From CBDBJK01 sp965206395 (lineage in GTDB: Bacteria; Chloroflexota; Dehalococcoidia; Lucifugimonadales; CATOSD01): 64,000 nt of DNA. The stretch lies in assembly GCA_965206395.1 (NCBI GenBank), contig CBDBJK010000020.1, positions 1-64,000 of the forward strand. The letters run 5' to 3'. The notes below the pieces were generated by a model, which was given only the letters and a program-made list of their open reading frames with translations, made no database searches and was not told the DNA's origin. Shown in pieces: positions 1-8,688 of the stretch (its first letter is position 1; each line of letters starts with the position of its first letter). The translations under genes and the position numbers were made by a program.

Positions 1-138
1 CTTTAGCACGAACAGTATCCCACTTAGGACCTGTCTGTCAGGTATCCTGGGCCTTCCTCCTTTCGGCTTCGGTGGTTGTGGCGGCAGTAAAGGTTGCACC
101 AGTTCCCAGAATTCATCGCTTACAAGGGGCTTAGACAT
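1..138 (-). CDS. IS5-family transposase, N-terminal fragment (partial at window edge)
   Basis: The first 46 codons of a transposase are visible, starting at an ATG on the minus strand at 138 with an AGGAGG-type ribosome binding site upstream. The protein begins MSKPLVSDEFWELVQPLLPP and contains the GGRPRIPDRQVLSGILFVLK-type segment typical of the N-terminal domain of IS5-family transposases. It equals the start of the gene at 52710. The remainder lies outside the window, so I cannot say whether this copy is intact. Confidence 0.85.
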   Translation of the reverse strand, partial: MSKPLVSDEFWELVQPLLPPQPPKPKGGRPRIPDRQVLSGILFVLK

Positions 139-204
139 TAGGTCATCCTCCTCCAGAGAATGTCCAGATTCTAACCCCTTTTATTAGGTTTTGTTAGACG
201 CTCT
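1..204 (-). mobile_element. IS5-family insertion sequence, partial copy cut by window edge
   Basis: These 204 bases are the reverse complement of the first 204 bases of the complete element at 52644-53525, with no difference that I can find. The terminal inverted repeat AGAGCGTCTAACAAAACC lies reversed at 187-204. The rest of the element lies beyond the left edge. It is in opposite orientation to the right-hand copy, so the two form inverted repeats about 52 kb apart. Confidence 0.9.
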
Positions 205-514
205 TAAGATATGAGACAGAGGATCGAAATACACCGTAAGGAATAACAGCGGCTCTGTTTTCAGATGCGAATTCGCGCGTATGAAGTGGAAGTCTGGTAT
301 GCGCATCTGGTGAGCCGCCTTCGCTACTTCTGCAACAAACTGCAAAAGGAGGGTGTCTCCAAGCACACCGATGATAATATACTTTTGTTCTGATTGCGGC
401 GCATACTCTGTAGGCCCAGCCTCCAATTGCGAGGAATGCCAGGCAGAGTTACCCGACGATAACTGGACTGAAATTAATGACGAAGAGTTCCAACAGCTAG
501 GTTGTGTTGACATT

Positions 515-1286
515 TCATCTGAGCCATATGAGAGCACCGACGAAGTTCAAGAATCCCAGGAAACGCGATGACAGCTTGTCAAAGCGAGAGAAGATATGCC
601 GGTAGTGCTTGATCTTGTTGATGAAACACTCCACAAGGTGGCGCTCTCGGTAAAGGTACTCATCATACTCTCGTGGCGTCTTTCGATTTGACCGAGGTGG
701 AATCACAGGTAACGCGCCCCTGCCCAGGATGCATTGGAGAAAATCCATCGAATCGTATCCCTTATCAGCAATCACATGCTCGGTTTCGAAATCAGCAATC
801 AATGCCTGTGCCTGGGTGATGTCGTGACGTTGACCTGCTGTGAGCTCAAAGCGCAACGGGTTGCCCAATCCATCCACGCTCACGTGGATCTTGGTACTGA
901 ACCCGCCTCGGCTCCGGCCAAGAGCTTGGGCCGATTGGCCACCGTTTTTTTGGAGGCTCCAGCAGCACAGGGATGAGCGCGAACCACAGTGCTATCACAG
1001 TGCTATCAATGATGACATGCTCCATATCGGGGTCTTGCACAAAATGCTGATGCATTCGTTCCCATACACCCTTTTCACACCAGCGTGCGAAGCGCTTATA
1101 TACGCTGTTCCAGTGACCGTAGTGCTCAGGCAGCAGTCTCCAAGGAGCACCACTTCGTGCCATCCACAGGATGGCCTCGACGTAGCGCCTGCAATCGTCC
1201 TCCTCTCCAACGTAGAGGTCTGGGCGTGAGCGCAGAAATTCAAGGATTTTCGACCATTGTTCATTGCGTAATTCAGTCGTTGACAT
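515..1286 (-). pseudogene. IS5-family transposase, two-frame, probably inactivated
   Basis: The first frame starts at ATG 1286 (MSTTELRNEQWSKILEFL) and reaches the catalytic region VIIDSTV. The second frame ends at 515 (SVDGLGNPLRFELTAGQRHD...HVIADKGYDS...RERHLVECFINKIKHYR) and holds the rest of the DDE domain. A run of seven A on the coding strand (complement of 946-952) is the expected site of programmed frameshifting in this family. An 11-bp tandem duplication just after the first catalytic Asp shifts the first frame again, so the normal fusion cannot be made. The copy is therefore likely dead unless supplied in trans. Confidence 0.75.
985..1006. repeat. 11-bp tandem duplication inside a transposase gene
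   Basis: The unit CACAGTGCTAT occurs twice in direct succession. On the coding strand it duplicates the codons for the catalytic DSTV region and moves the reading frame by 11 bases. Deleting one unit restores a frame reading DSTVVRAHPCAAGASKK, which matches normal IS5 relatives. This looks like a slippage mutation. Confidence 0.8.
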
Positions 1287-1548
1287 GTATCCATTATGCA
1301 CCAAATGTCAACACAACCTAGAGTACATTGAAGAGTTTGACCTTCCGCCAGGATTGCCCACCTGGGAATACGACGTAATCCGGCTCAAGTCTGACACGGA
1401 GGCCGGAGGCCTTGTTTATACAAGTGAGCTATTGAATCGCATGGGAGAAAGGGGCTGGGAACTGGTTAGCATAGTTCCTCTAGCTGACAAAGACGGCCCT
1501 CGCTATGGCGTGTTCAAGCGTAGCTGGTTAAGTGATTACGACGAATGA

Positions 1549-1933
1549 AACTCGACTCCTGGTCGAGCCGTAGCCTTGCGCGTGAGAACACTCTGACCGA
1601 TCGAACGGCGGAACTTCCGACCGCTGTGTAAACACAATATTGGATTTATCAAGCCCGTAACGGCTTTATTGCTTCACCTCAATGATCATAACTCAATGTG
1701 CTGCGATGCCTCCAAACATCTGGAGGCTCCGTATGACGAAACATGAAATTCCTCTGCCTTAGCTTTAACTCTTGCGTTTTCTCAGGCGTAGAATTAAAAT
1801 CCAGCCATATATGAAACTCAACACATGAAAGGTGAGGTCAGAGTCAATAGATAACTACAGCAAGTACATTCGTGATATACTTGCGCCGTGAGGATGCTCG
1901 CTATATTCAGAACATACTTTAGGAGGTATTGAC
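1549..1933 (+). other. Non-coding stretch with a small hairpin
   Basis: No convincing gene is present. A perfect 6-bp hairpin (CTCGAC/GTCGAG, 1551-1567) directly follows the interrupted small gene but lacks a T tract. The right end contains a possible extended -10 element and the ribosome binding site of the next gene. Confidence 0.4.
1873..1881 (+). promoter_or_regulatory. Possible extended -10 promoter of the 1.9-5.7 kb unit
   Basis: TGATATACT fits TGn-TATACT, an extended -10 element, about 50 bases before the start of the gene at 1934. No good -35 hexamer is visible at the usual distance, so this is tentative. Confidence 0.3.
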
Positions 1934-2632
1934 ATGCCGGTCTGGGACGATTATCTATCAGAGAATGACAAGAAGATGCTGGCTAACCGAAAGGAGATGA
2001 GACAGAAGCCTCATGCTCAGTTTGGCGAGCGATCTGCGGTCCTGGTCATCGATATGAACAAAAGTGCTATAGGCCCGGATCGTCCAGTACACGAGATTGT
2101 TAACGAGATGCCGGGAGCCATGGGTGAAAATGCGTGGGCAGCCATTCGTCACATGGAAGACCTTTTGCCCAAGGCAAGGGCAGCAGGGATCCCCGTAATC
2201 TATAGCAAGCATTTCTTCAGAGAGACCACGGGACTGCCCCTGGCAGCCGCCAGCAGCCCTTACAGCGAGCTTAATCCTCTATCCGAGATACAGGATGAGA
2301 TCGCGATGCAACCGGGCGATATGCTTGTCGAAAAGCAGCAAGCCAGTGTGTTCGGGCAGACGGGTCTCATAAACATGCTCATGCATAAGAAGATTGACAA
2401 CCTCATCGTGACTGGAAATAGCACTAGCGGATGCGTGCATGCGTCAGTCGTCGACGCTGGTGGATTTCAACTCAAAGTATCCATAGTCGAGGAAGCTACC
2501 TTCGATCGCTTCGATCTGTCCCACGCAGCTGCCCTATTTAATATGGGTTCCAAGTACGCTGACATCGTTTCAATTGGAGAGGTCTACGAGTACATCGCTT
2601 CGGTCACAGACGGCCAACGAGAGCCAGCGTAG
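1934..2632 (+). CDS. Isochorismatase-fold cysteine hydrolase (N-carbamoylsarcosine amidase-like)
   Basis: The 232-residue product has the cysteine hydrolase triad of the family: Asp40 in VLVIDMN, Lys134 in MLVEKQQASVF and Cys167 in NSTSGCVHAS. Members of this fold cleave amides such as N-carbamoylsarcosine, maleamate, nicotinamide or ureidoacrylate. The start follows an AGGAGG six bases upstream. It heads a same-strand block with a nitrilase-fold hydrolase, two PuuE-like proteins and a hydantoinase, which suggests a role in releasing ammonia from a carbamoyl or ureido compound. The exact substrate cannot be read from the sequence. It is probably cytoplasmic, as no signal peptide is visible. 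Confidence 0.85.
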   Translation: MPVWDDYLSENDKKMLANRKEMRQKPHAQFGERSAVLVIDMNKSAIGPDRPVHEIVNEMPGAMGENAWAAIRHMEDLLPKARAAGIPVIYSKHFFRETTGLPLAAASSPYSELNPLSEIQDEIAMQPGDMLVEKQQASVFGQTGLINMLMHKKIDNLIVTGNSTSGCVHASVVDAGGFQLKVSIVEEATFDRFDLSHAAALFNMGSKYADIVSIGEVYEYIASVTDGQREPA

Positions 2633-2744
2633 CGACAATCGGAATTAAACCACTTATGCAATTGCCCAATCAAGCCTGCATCTCGTCTGATTGAGGAGGA
2701 TGTGAGCTTGGTTGGACACATGAGGCCATATTGAGAGGTGTCAG

Positions 2745-3596
2745 ATGACCAGAGAAGTCACAATAGCCGCAGCTCAACTAGGTCCCGGTTCACAGACCAA
2801 GGGAGAGACCGTCGAGCGGATGCTGGGGTTGATGTCAGAGGCAAAAAGCGCCCAGATAGAGTTCCTTTGCTTCCCGGAGCTTGCCCTGACTGAATATTTT
2901 TGCACAGTAGTCAGAGATTCGGTGGAGTGGTATTTCGAGACCGAGATGCCATCTCCACTGACGAAGCCTCTGTTCAAGGCTGCTAAAGAGGCAAGGATGA
3001 GCTTTGTACTGCCCTACGCGGAGAAAGATGGCGATCAGTACTTCAATAGCTCTGTGATTGTAGGCGAAGATGGTCAGGTCGTGGGAAAGTATCGCAAGGT
3101 GCATATACCAGGCACAGTAGAACCCAATGAAGAGGGCAACAACATCCTTGAGAAGCGCTACTTTACCCCTGGCGACATGGGCTTTCCTGTCGTGGACGCG
3201 GGCAAAGCCAAGATAGGTGTCCAGATATGCTACGACCGCCGTTTTCCTGAGAGCTTCAGGGCGCTAGGTATGAACGGGGCCGAGATCATTTGCACGCCCT
3301 ATAATACCCCTGCCTTCGACGGCGACGTGGAAAAGGGTATAGATGGCTCCGACATGTGCATCAGGTCGGCGGCCTATTACAACGGTTGTTTCGCCATAGG
3401 CGTGGGCAAAGGCGGCGTGGAAAACGATGTGCGATTCATCGGGGGTAGCCTTATTGTTGGGCCATCCGGACAGATCCTTGCGCGTGCCGCATCAGATGGG
3501 GATGAATTGATTACGGCGACAATCGACCTTGATGAGATAACGACATCGCGTAAAACGGCAGACCGCCGTCCTTCCGAGTACAACGCGCTCGTCTAA
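2745..3596 (+). CDS. Nitrilase-superfamily carbon-nitrogen hydrolase (N-carbamoyl amino acid hydrolase/beta-ureidopropionase-like)
   Basis: The 283-residue protein shows the Glu-Lys-Cys triad of the superfamily: Glu45 in FPELALTEY, Lys118 in GKYRKVHIPG and Cys162 in GVQICYDRRFPE. The EPNEEG and YDRRFPE context is closest to N-carbamoyl amino acid amidohydrolases and beta-ureidopropionases, which split N-carbamoyl amino acids to amino acid, CO2 and ammonia. The gene lies 112 bp after the isochorismatase-fold hydrolase and upstream of allantoinase- and hydantoinase-like genes, consistent with ureide breakdown. The substrate assignment is inference from motif and context. Confidence 0.85.
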   Translation: MTREVTIAAAQLGPGSQTKGETVERMLGLMSEAKSAQIEFLCFPELALTEYFCTVVRDSVEWYFETEMPSPLTKPLFKAAKEARMSFVLPYAEKDGDQYFNSSVIVGEDGQVVGKYRKVHIPGTVEPNEEGNNILEKRYFTPGDMGFPVVDAGKAKIGVQICYDRRFPESFRALGMNGAEIICTPYNTPAFDGDVEKGIDGSDMCIRSAAYYNGCFAIGVGKGGVENDVRFIGGSLIVGPSGQILARAASDGDELITATIDLDEITTSRKTADRRPSEYNALV

Positions 3597-3869
3597 TTCT
3601 GGGTAGTACTGCCGCCCGCTTACAACAAGATCGCAGTAGCCTGGGCACAGATACCGCAGGCGCGGCATCGTGCGGCGATTGTGCCCAGGTCACTGTTCTA
3701 GACCCCTCATTTTCACGTGGCTTCCGATCTGAAGCACCGGCAGACTGCGCGACGGCCAGCTGGATTTGCTCGCCAGTGCTTTGATAGCGAATTCACTAAA
3801 CGCCGCTGACCTACGGAAATCGACCTGCGTTATCGAGTAGGCAGAATTTTGCAACAGAGGAGACGATAG

Positions 3870-4763
3870 ATGGAACCAGATCGCTTTGATTACTCCCCTA
3901 TCATCGATCGACCCATAATCAAATGGCCCAACGACGCGAGGGTGGCTTTGTGGGTGGCCCCCAACATGGAGTGGTATGAGTACACTCCCCTTAGCAGGCC
4001 CACACGACCCGACATCCCCAGCTATGCTTACCGGGACTATGGCAATAGAGTAGGCTTCTGGCGAATGCTGGAGGTGCTGGACAAGCATAACATCCGTTGC
4101 TGCGTATGCCTGAACGGAGGAATTCTGGATCACTGCCCAGAAGTCCGCGACGCCATGGTAGAACGGAACTGGGATTACATGGCTCACGGATTTTACAACA
4201 CCCGCCCGATCACCAACTATACGGAGGACGAGGAACGCGAATACTGGCGCGACATGATCGATACGGTGAAGAGGCATACCGGTAAGCAGCTCAAGGGAAG
4301 GCTCGGTGCCGGAGGCGGCAACACGGTAAACACAACGGATATGATGGCGGAAGCTGGGTTGCTCTATCATACCGACTGGCTAATGGATGACCAGCCCTTC
4401 CCTCTCAAAGTAAAGAATGGCGCCAGGTTCATCCACGTTCCGTATTCCTATCAACTGAACGACGCCGTCGTTCCCAGCACGGGCAGGGATGCGGCATACT
4501 TCAGCCAGATGATCAGAGACCAGTTCGATGTTCTTTATGAGGAAGGGGCCGAAAGCGGAAGGGTGATGTGCATCTCTTTGCACCCCTATTGGATAGGCAG
4601 ACCTCACCGCGTCAAGTACCTCGACGAGGCCCTGCAATATATCATGGCCCACGACGGCGTGTGGCAAACTACGGCGGACGATATAGCCGATTACTATTTA
4701 GAGAATTACTATGACAAAGTGGTTGCCCACGTAGATCAGCAGAAACAGAAAGGCCTAGTGTAA
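3870..4763 (+). CDS. Polysaccharide deacetylase (NodB-fold) family protein, PuuE allantoinase-like, copy 1
   Basis: The 297-residue product has the layout of PuuE-type allantoinases: an N-terminal segment PDRFDYSPIIDRP, a first strand VALWVAPNMEWYEY, then RDYGNRVGFWRMLEVLDKH, the MAHGFYNTRP loop and a C-terminal HPYWIGRPHRVKYLDEAL. The TFDDG metal motif of true NodB deacetylases is not present, as in PuuE, which is known to open the allantoin ring. Its paralogue follows after 36 bp. The start is supported by GAGGAGACG upstream. It likely hydrolyses a cyclic amide in the cytoplasm; allantoin itself is not proven. Confidence 0.8.
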   Translation: MEPDRFDYSPIIDRPIIKWPNDARVALWVAPNMEWYEYTPLSRPTRPDIPSYAYRDYGNRVGFWRMLEVLDKHNIRCCVCLNGGILDHCPEVRDAMVERNWDYMAHGFYNTRPITNYTEDEEREYWRDMIDTVKRHTGKQLKGRLGAGGGNTVNTTDMMAEAGLLYHTDWLMDDQPFPLKVKNGARFIHVPYSYQLNDAVVPSTGRDAAYFSQMIRDQFDVLYEEGAESGRVMCISLHPYWIGRPHRVKYLDEALQYIMAHDGVWQTTADDIADYYLENYYDKVVAHVDQQKQKGLV

Positions 4764-4799
4764 TTAGACTGTAAAATCAAGAAATTTAGGAGAAGCGTT

Positions 4800-5732
4800 A
4801 TGCCTGGAGAGCGCAAAGTCGGCCAGGACCATGACCATTACGACTGGTCACCGATCATCAACCGCCCTGTTCTGCGATGGCCTAACAACGCCAGGGTGGC
4901 ACTCTGTGTAATCATAAACCTGGAATACTTCGATTGGGATATGCCTGCGGACACGCCCACTCCCGTGAGCCCTGTAGCAGGGTCTATGGGTGGCGGTGGC
5001 ATAGGGTCTGGTGTCGGCCCATTCCCTAATATCGCTGGCTACTCCCAACGCGAGTACGGCAATCGAGTGGGGGTATTTCGCGTATTAAAGGTGCTGGACA
5101 AGTACGGGATAAAGCCCATTGTGGCGATGGATAAGACGATAGCAGAGAACTACCCTTTTCTTGTAAATGAGTGCAAAAAGAGAGATGTAGAATTCGTCGC
5201 ACACGGTACAACTGTGAGAAACATTATCCACACTGGAATGTCAGAAGAGGAAGAGCGAGCATACATTCACGAGTCGATTGAAGCGTTAGCAAAGGCAACG
5301 GGCAAGCAACCGATTGGCTGGTCTGGCCCGGAGTTTCAGGAATCGATGAACACGCCTAGTCTTCTGGCGGCTGAGGGAATAAGATACGTCTGCGACTGGG
5401 GCAACGACGAGCAGCCCTACAAGATGAACGTGAAAGGGGGAGAACTGTTCTCACTGAGCGTCAATCTGGACCTGGACGACATGTTCATTCACTTGAATGG
5501 CCGCAGGCTCATTAGTGAGTACGAGCAAATTATCAAAGACGAGTTCGACGGACTCTACGTCGACGGTGTCTCGACCGGGCGACTGATGGTCATAAACCTT
5601 CATCCATGGGTTATAGGCCAGCCATGGCGCATCAAATACCTCGACCAGGCACTGGCACACATTAGCAAATACGGAGGCGTCTGGAATGCCAGTGGACAAG
5701 AGGTAATCGACTGGTACAAGGACAACTCATAG
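4800..5732 (+). CDS. Polysaccharide deacetylase (NodB-fold) family protein, PuuE allantoinase-like, copy 2
   Basis: This 310-residue paralogue of the preceding gene shares HYDWSPIINRPVLRWPNNARVAL, REYGNRVGVFRVLKVLDKYGI, FVAHGTTVRN and HPWVIGQPWRIKYLDQAL. It carries a glycine-rich insert (GSMGGGGIGSGVGPF) that copy 1 lacks, so the substrate pocket may differ. An AGGAG lies upstream of the ATG, and only 36 bp separate it from copy 1, so the two are probably co-transcribed. They may act on different substrates or as a hetero-oligomer; neither is proven. Confidence 0.8.
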   Translation: MPGERKVGQDHDHYDWSPIINRPVLRWPNNARVALCVIINLEYFDWDMPADTPTPVSPVAGSMGGGGIGSGVGPFPNIAGYSQREYGNRVGVFRVLKVLDKYGIKPIVAMDKTIAENYPFLVNECKKRDVEFVAHGTTVRNIIHTGMSEEEERAYIHESIEALAKATGKQPIGWSGPEFQESMNTPSLLAAEGIRYVCDWGNDEQPYKMNVKGGELFSLSVNLDLDDMFIHLNGRRLISEYEQIIKDEFDGLYVDGVSTGRLMVINLHPWVIGQPWRIKYLDQALAHISKYGGVWNASGQEVIDWYKDNS

Positions 5733-5805
5733 AAGAATTCGCAGGAGCCTGAGTGGAAGAGACCACCGCCTAAAGACCTTTGTGAAAAACAAGACATAAA
5801 GCTGG

Positions 5806-5842
5806 CTCGGCAGGCTCCCGATTACTCGAAGAGCCTGCCGAG
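5806..5842 (+). terminator. Strong hairpin between PuuE-like and CoA-transferase genes
   Basis: CTCGGCAGGCTC and GAGCCTGCCGAG form a perfect 12-bp stem with a 13-base loop. It lies 74 bp after the stop of the PuuE-like gene. There is no T tract, so it may be a processing site or attenuator instead of an intrinsic terminator. Confidence 0.5.
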
Positions 5843-5915
5843 AGACTGGTTAGAATAGGGCTGGGCTTGCGTCCACAACTTCTTGTGGAACCATCATGCG
5901 ACAGAGGGTGACCAA

Positions 5916-7112
5916 ATGAACAGGGGATTCGTCAACGACCTGAAAGTGCTCGACCTCACCCAGGGAATAGCCGGGCCTTTCGCGTCCAAGCTGCTAGCAG
6001 ACCAGGGCGCACAGGTAATCAAGGTTGAGCCTGTAGATGGCGACTACAGTCGGCGGCGAGGCCCCTTCGCCTCTGAGGTTCCAGACCTGGAAAGCAGCCT
6101 GACGTTCGCCTTCTACAACACGAGCAAGAAGAGCATTACACTCGACTTTCGCACGCCCATGGGGGCCGACATCATCAGGGAAATGGCCCAACGCTCGGAT
6201 ATTATCATCGAAGACCTTAGACCCGGAGAGATGAGTTCTCTTGGCCTTGGGTATGATGAGCTATCCGCTCTGAATCCTTCTTTGATCGTCGTTTCGGTAA
6301 CGCCATTTGGTCAGACAGGCCCTTACCGCGACTTTGCCTGGGAAGACATCACTCTTCAAGCCATCAGCGGCTTCATGTATTTGAGCGGCAACGCCGATAG
6401 GCCACCCGTGCAGGCGGTGCTGGAGCAGGCGCAAAACATGGGGGGCAGGTGCACCGCCAACGCTATCCTGCTGGCTATCATGGAACGCTCCTTGACTGGG
6501 GAAGGGCAGCACGTCGATGTTTCGATCTCAGAGGCTGTTGCCACCGAACCGCCCATGCACTTCACTCAGTACAACTATCTGGGAGTTGTGTCAAAGCGAA
6601 GCCGACGCATAAACGTTCCCACAGACGGGGACTTCTTGCCCTGCAAAGACGGCTATATCTGCATAGCGAGCAGCGGAGGGAATACCTGGGAGGAGCTTGC
6701 GATTCTGCTTGATGCTCCTGAACTTCTCGATGACAAGTATGCCACTCGACCCAGTCGGGCACAAAACGCGATTGAGTTGTTCGACCTGATGGTCTCCCGT
6801 CTGAAAGACCGAGATAAGCATGAGGTGTTCCATGCCGCCATGCAAAACCACTTCGTTTTTGGCGTCGCGCAGACCCCGGAAGAGGTGCTAGCCTGCCCAC
6901 AGCTTGCTCATAGGGAGTATTTCCAGGAGGTTACTCATCCCATCCTGGGGACGCTTCGTTATACGGGGTCGGGCTTTCGAGTCGATGGAGAACAGTGCAC
7001 CGACGTTATTTCTGCCCCGCTCCTGGGTCAACACAACAGAGAAATATACTGCGACTGGCTAGGCCGATCTAATGAGGCGTTAAGCCGATTGAAGGCCGCA
7101 CGCGTTATCTAG
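5916..7112 (+). CDS. CaiB/BaiF family (class III) CoA-transferase, copy 1
   Basis: The 398-residue product has the family N-terminus LKVLDLTQGIAGPFASKLLADQGAQVIKVEP, the TFAFYNTSKKSITLDF segment, VSVTPFGQTGPYRDF and GEGQHVDVSISEAV. Class III CoA-transferases move CoA between organic acids through a covalent aspartyl intermediate. ATG 5916 is preferred to an upstream ATG because the family alignment begins there. The gene is followed after 45 bp by a second, diverged member, so the pair may form a heteromeric enzyme, as in some family III transferases. The acid substrate is unknown. Confidence 0.88.
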   Translation: MNRGFVNDLKVLDLTQGIAGPFASKLLADQGAQVIKVEPVDGDYSRRRGPFASEVPDLESSLTFAFYNTSKKSITLDFRTPMGADIIREMAQRSDIIIEDLRPGEMSSLGLGYDELSALNPSLIVVSVTPFGQTGPYRDFAWEDITLQAISGFMYLSGNADRPPVQAVLEQAQNMGGRCTANAILLAIMERSLTGEGQHVDVSISEAVATEPPMHFTQYNYLGVVSKRSRRINVPTDGDFLPCKDGYICIASSGGNTWEELAILLDAPELLDDKYATRPSRAQNAIELFDLMVSRLKDRDKHEVFHAAMQNHFVFGVAQTPEEVLACPQLAHREYFQEVTHPILGTLRYTGSGFRVDGEQCTDVISAPLLGQHNREIYCDWLGRSNEALSRLKAARVI

Positions 7113-7157
7113 ACCACAGTTGGATGGTGACATATCGATACCACACAGATCAAGCGA

Positions 7158-8495
7158 ATGCCTTTACGAGGAGTGCGGATCCTCACAGTCGAGGAATGGC
7201 TGCAACTCCCTCTGGCGACCGTCAACCTCAGCGAGATGGGCGCAGAAGTAATCCGGGTGGAAACCCTGAGCCGGATCGTCGTGCGAAATTTGGGGCCATA
7301 TCCAGAAAACCAGGTTGGCGAGCGCTTCTGGAATCAGGGCGGCACTCATCACACCTGGTCTCGCAGCAAGAAGAGCGTCACACTGGACCTCAAGACACCC
7401 GAAGGCCAGGAGGCTTTCAAAGAGCTTGTGTCCATCAGCGACGTGGTAACGGAGAACAACCGCCCTGGCATCATGGAGCGGTTCGGACTTGATTACGAGA
7501 CCCTTCGCAAAGTCAAACCTGACCTGATTATGCTAAGGACTACTGGATATGGACAGACGGGTGACTGGCGTGAGTACGGAGCGTTCGCTCGCACTGTGGA
7601 GGCGGTGACCAGCCTATCCCATATGACAGGGTATTCAGACGGCCCTCCCGTGAGGGCAAACACTTCGTACGTTGATATCACCACCTGCTGGAACAACATG
7701 CTCGCCGTTCTCATGGCGCTACACCACCGCAATAAGACAGGTGAAGGCACGTTTATAGACATGTCGATGTATGAATCTGGCGTGTCAAATGTAGGCGTGG
7801 CCCTGTTGCAACGCCAAGCCAACGGCTCGAACCCTGAACGCTCTGGAAACAAGCATCGCTGGATGGTTCCTCATGGGTGCTATCAATGCGCCGGAGAGGA
7901 CAATTGGGTCACAATCGCAGTTCGCTCTGAGGACGAATGGAGCGTGCTATGCGAGGTCATGAATCGCCTCGACCTGAAGGAAGACCCACGCTTCGCTACC
8001 TATGAGGAGCGATGGAATCATCGTGATGAGCTTGACGGCTATATCGAGGAGTGGACAAAGCAGTCAAGCCAACACCAGGTAATGCACCTGTTGCAGCAAA
8101 AAGGTATCCCTGCCGCTGCGGTGCTCAACTCCCGTGACACCCTGACGGATCCGCACCTCCGAAGTCGTGATTTCTTCGAGAAACACACAGACCCCCCGGA
8201 GGTCGAAGGAGTCGGCGCGCGGTGGTACGCGAGCCGCCCATACAAGTTTTCAAAGTCGTACGGTGCATTCCGTATGGTCTCCCAACTAGGCGAACACAAC
8301 GAATATGCGTTAAAAGACTTGCTGGGCATGGAGGATTCGGCAATCTCAGCAATGGCTGAAGCCGGGATCATTGGAACCGAACCCACCAATGTAGAGCAGT
8401 TGGACCCTCAGCCCGTAAACATCGAGGCCCAGTTGAGGATGGGAAGCATAGCCTTCCACGACCCGAATTACAAGAAGGTCCTCGGGATTGAGTGA
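7158..8495 (+). CDS. CaiB/BaiF family (class III) CoA-transferase, copy 2
   Basis: The 445-residue protein begins LRGVRILTVEEWLQLPLATVNLSEMGAEVIRVE, continues with WSRSKKSVTLDLKTPEGQEAF, IMLRTTGYGQTGDWREY and TGEGTFIDMSMYESGV, and has a C-terminal extension beyond copy 1. It is clearly a class III CoA-transferase but only distantly similar to its neighbour, so the pair is not a recent duplication. The tail contains DPQPVNIEAQLRMGSIAFHDPNYK. The two genes are likely co-transcribed. Activation of a carboxylic acid released by the upstream hydrolases is a plausible role, inferred from context. Confidence 0.85.
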   Translation: MPLRGVRILTVEEWLQLPLATVNLSEMGAEVIRVETLSRIVVRNLGPYPENQVGERFWNQGGTHHTWSRSKKSVTLDLKTPEGQEAFKELVSISDVVTENNRPGIMERFGLDYETLRKVKPDLIMLRTTGYGQTGDWREYGAFARTVEAVTSLSHMTGYSDGPPVRANTSYVDITTCWNNMLAVLMALHHRNKTGEGTFIDMSMYESGVSNVGVALLQRQANGSNPERSGNKHRWMVPHGCYQCAGEDNWVTIAVRSEDEWSVLCEVMNRLDLKEDPRFATYEERWNHRDELDGYIEEWTKQSSQHQVMHLLQQKGIPAAAVLNSRDTLTDPHLRSRDFFEKHTDPPEVEGVGARWYASRPYKFSKSYGAFRMVSQLGEHNEYALKDLLGMEDSAISAMAEAGIIGTEPTNVEQLDPQPVNIEAQLRMGSIAFHDPNYKKVLGIE

Positions 8496-8688
8496 CATGC
8501 GTCCGCAAGGAACGAAACATTCTCCATAATCTCCGGCATAAGGCGAGAGCAGAGCCTAGATAAGCTTTAAGAAATTTGTAGCACTTCCAAACAGTCGGTT
8601 GAACCCGCCTTCTGGCGTGAAATCCGCAACATCTTGGCATAATCAAAATTACTTGACGCGGTCAGACAGCAAAGCAGAGGAGGATGCC

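Larger units (their letters stand above)
500..1318 (-). mobile_element. IS5-family insertion sequence (degenerate copy, about 819 bp)
   Basis: Inverted repeats AGGTTGTGTTGACATTT (499-515) and its complement (1303-1319) bound the element. TA is present on both sides, giving a CTAG target with TA duplication, as expected for IS5-group elements. The element carries one transposase in two reading frames on the minus strand. It differs from the element at the window ends in both inverted repeat and protein sequence. It sits inside the small gene at 371-1548. Confidence 0.85.
371..1548 (+). pseudogene. Small zinc-ribbon/DUF4177-like gene interrupted by an insertion sequence
   Basis: The 5' part (371-499) encodes MIIYFCSDCG...CEEC, a two-pair cysteine zinc ribbon, followed by an acidic stretch ending EEFQQL. 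The 3' part (1321-1548) encodes EYIEEFDLPPGLPTWEYDVIRL...LNRMGERGWELVSIVP...VFKR, which resembles the DUF4177 fold. Removing the insertion sequence plus one TA target copy joins the two in frame (cag-cta-gag) into a 118-residue protein. The frame remains open upstream to a GTG at 353, but that codon overlaps the purine-rich AAGGAGG, so ATG 371 is preferred with moderate confidence. Function is unknown; a regulatory or nucleic-acid-binding role is only a guess from the zinc ribbon. Confidence 0.75.

Noticed and set aside
184..537. 117-residue minus-strand ORF
   Set aside because: It runs antisense to the zinc-ribbon gene and into the IS end; the plus-strand reading has clear cysteine motifs and rejoins in frame.
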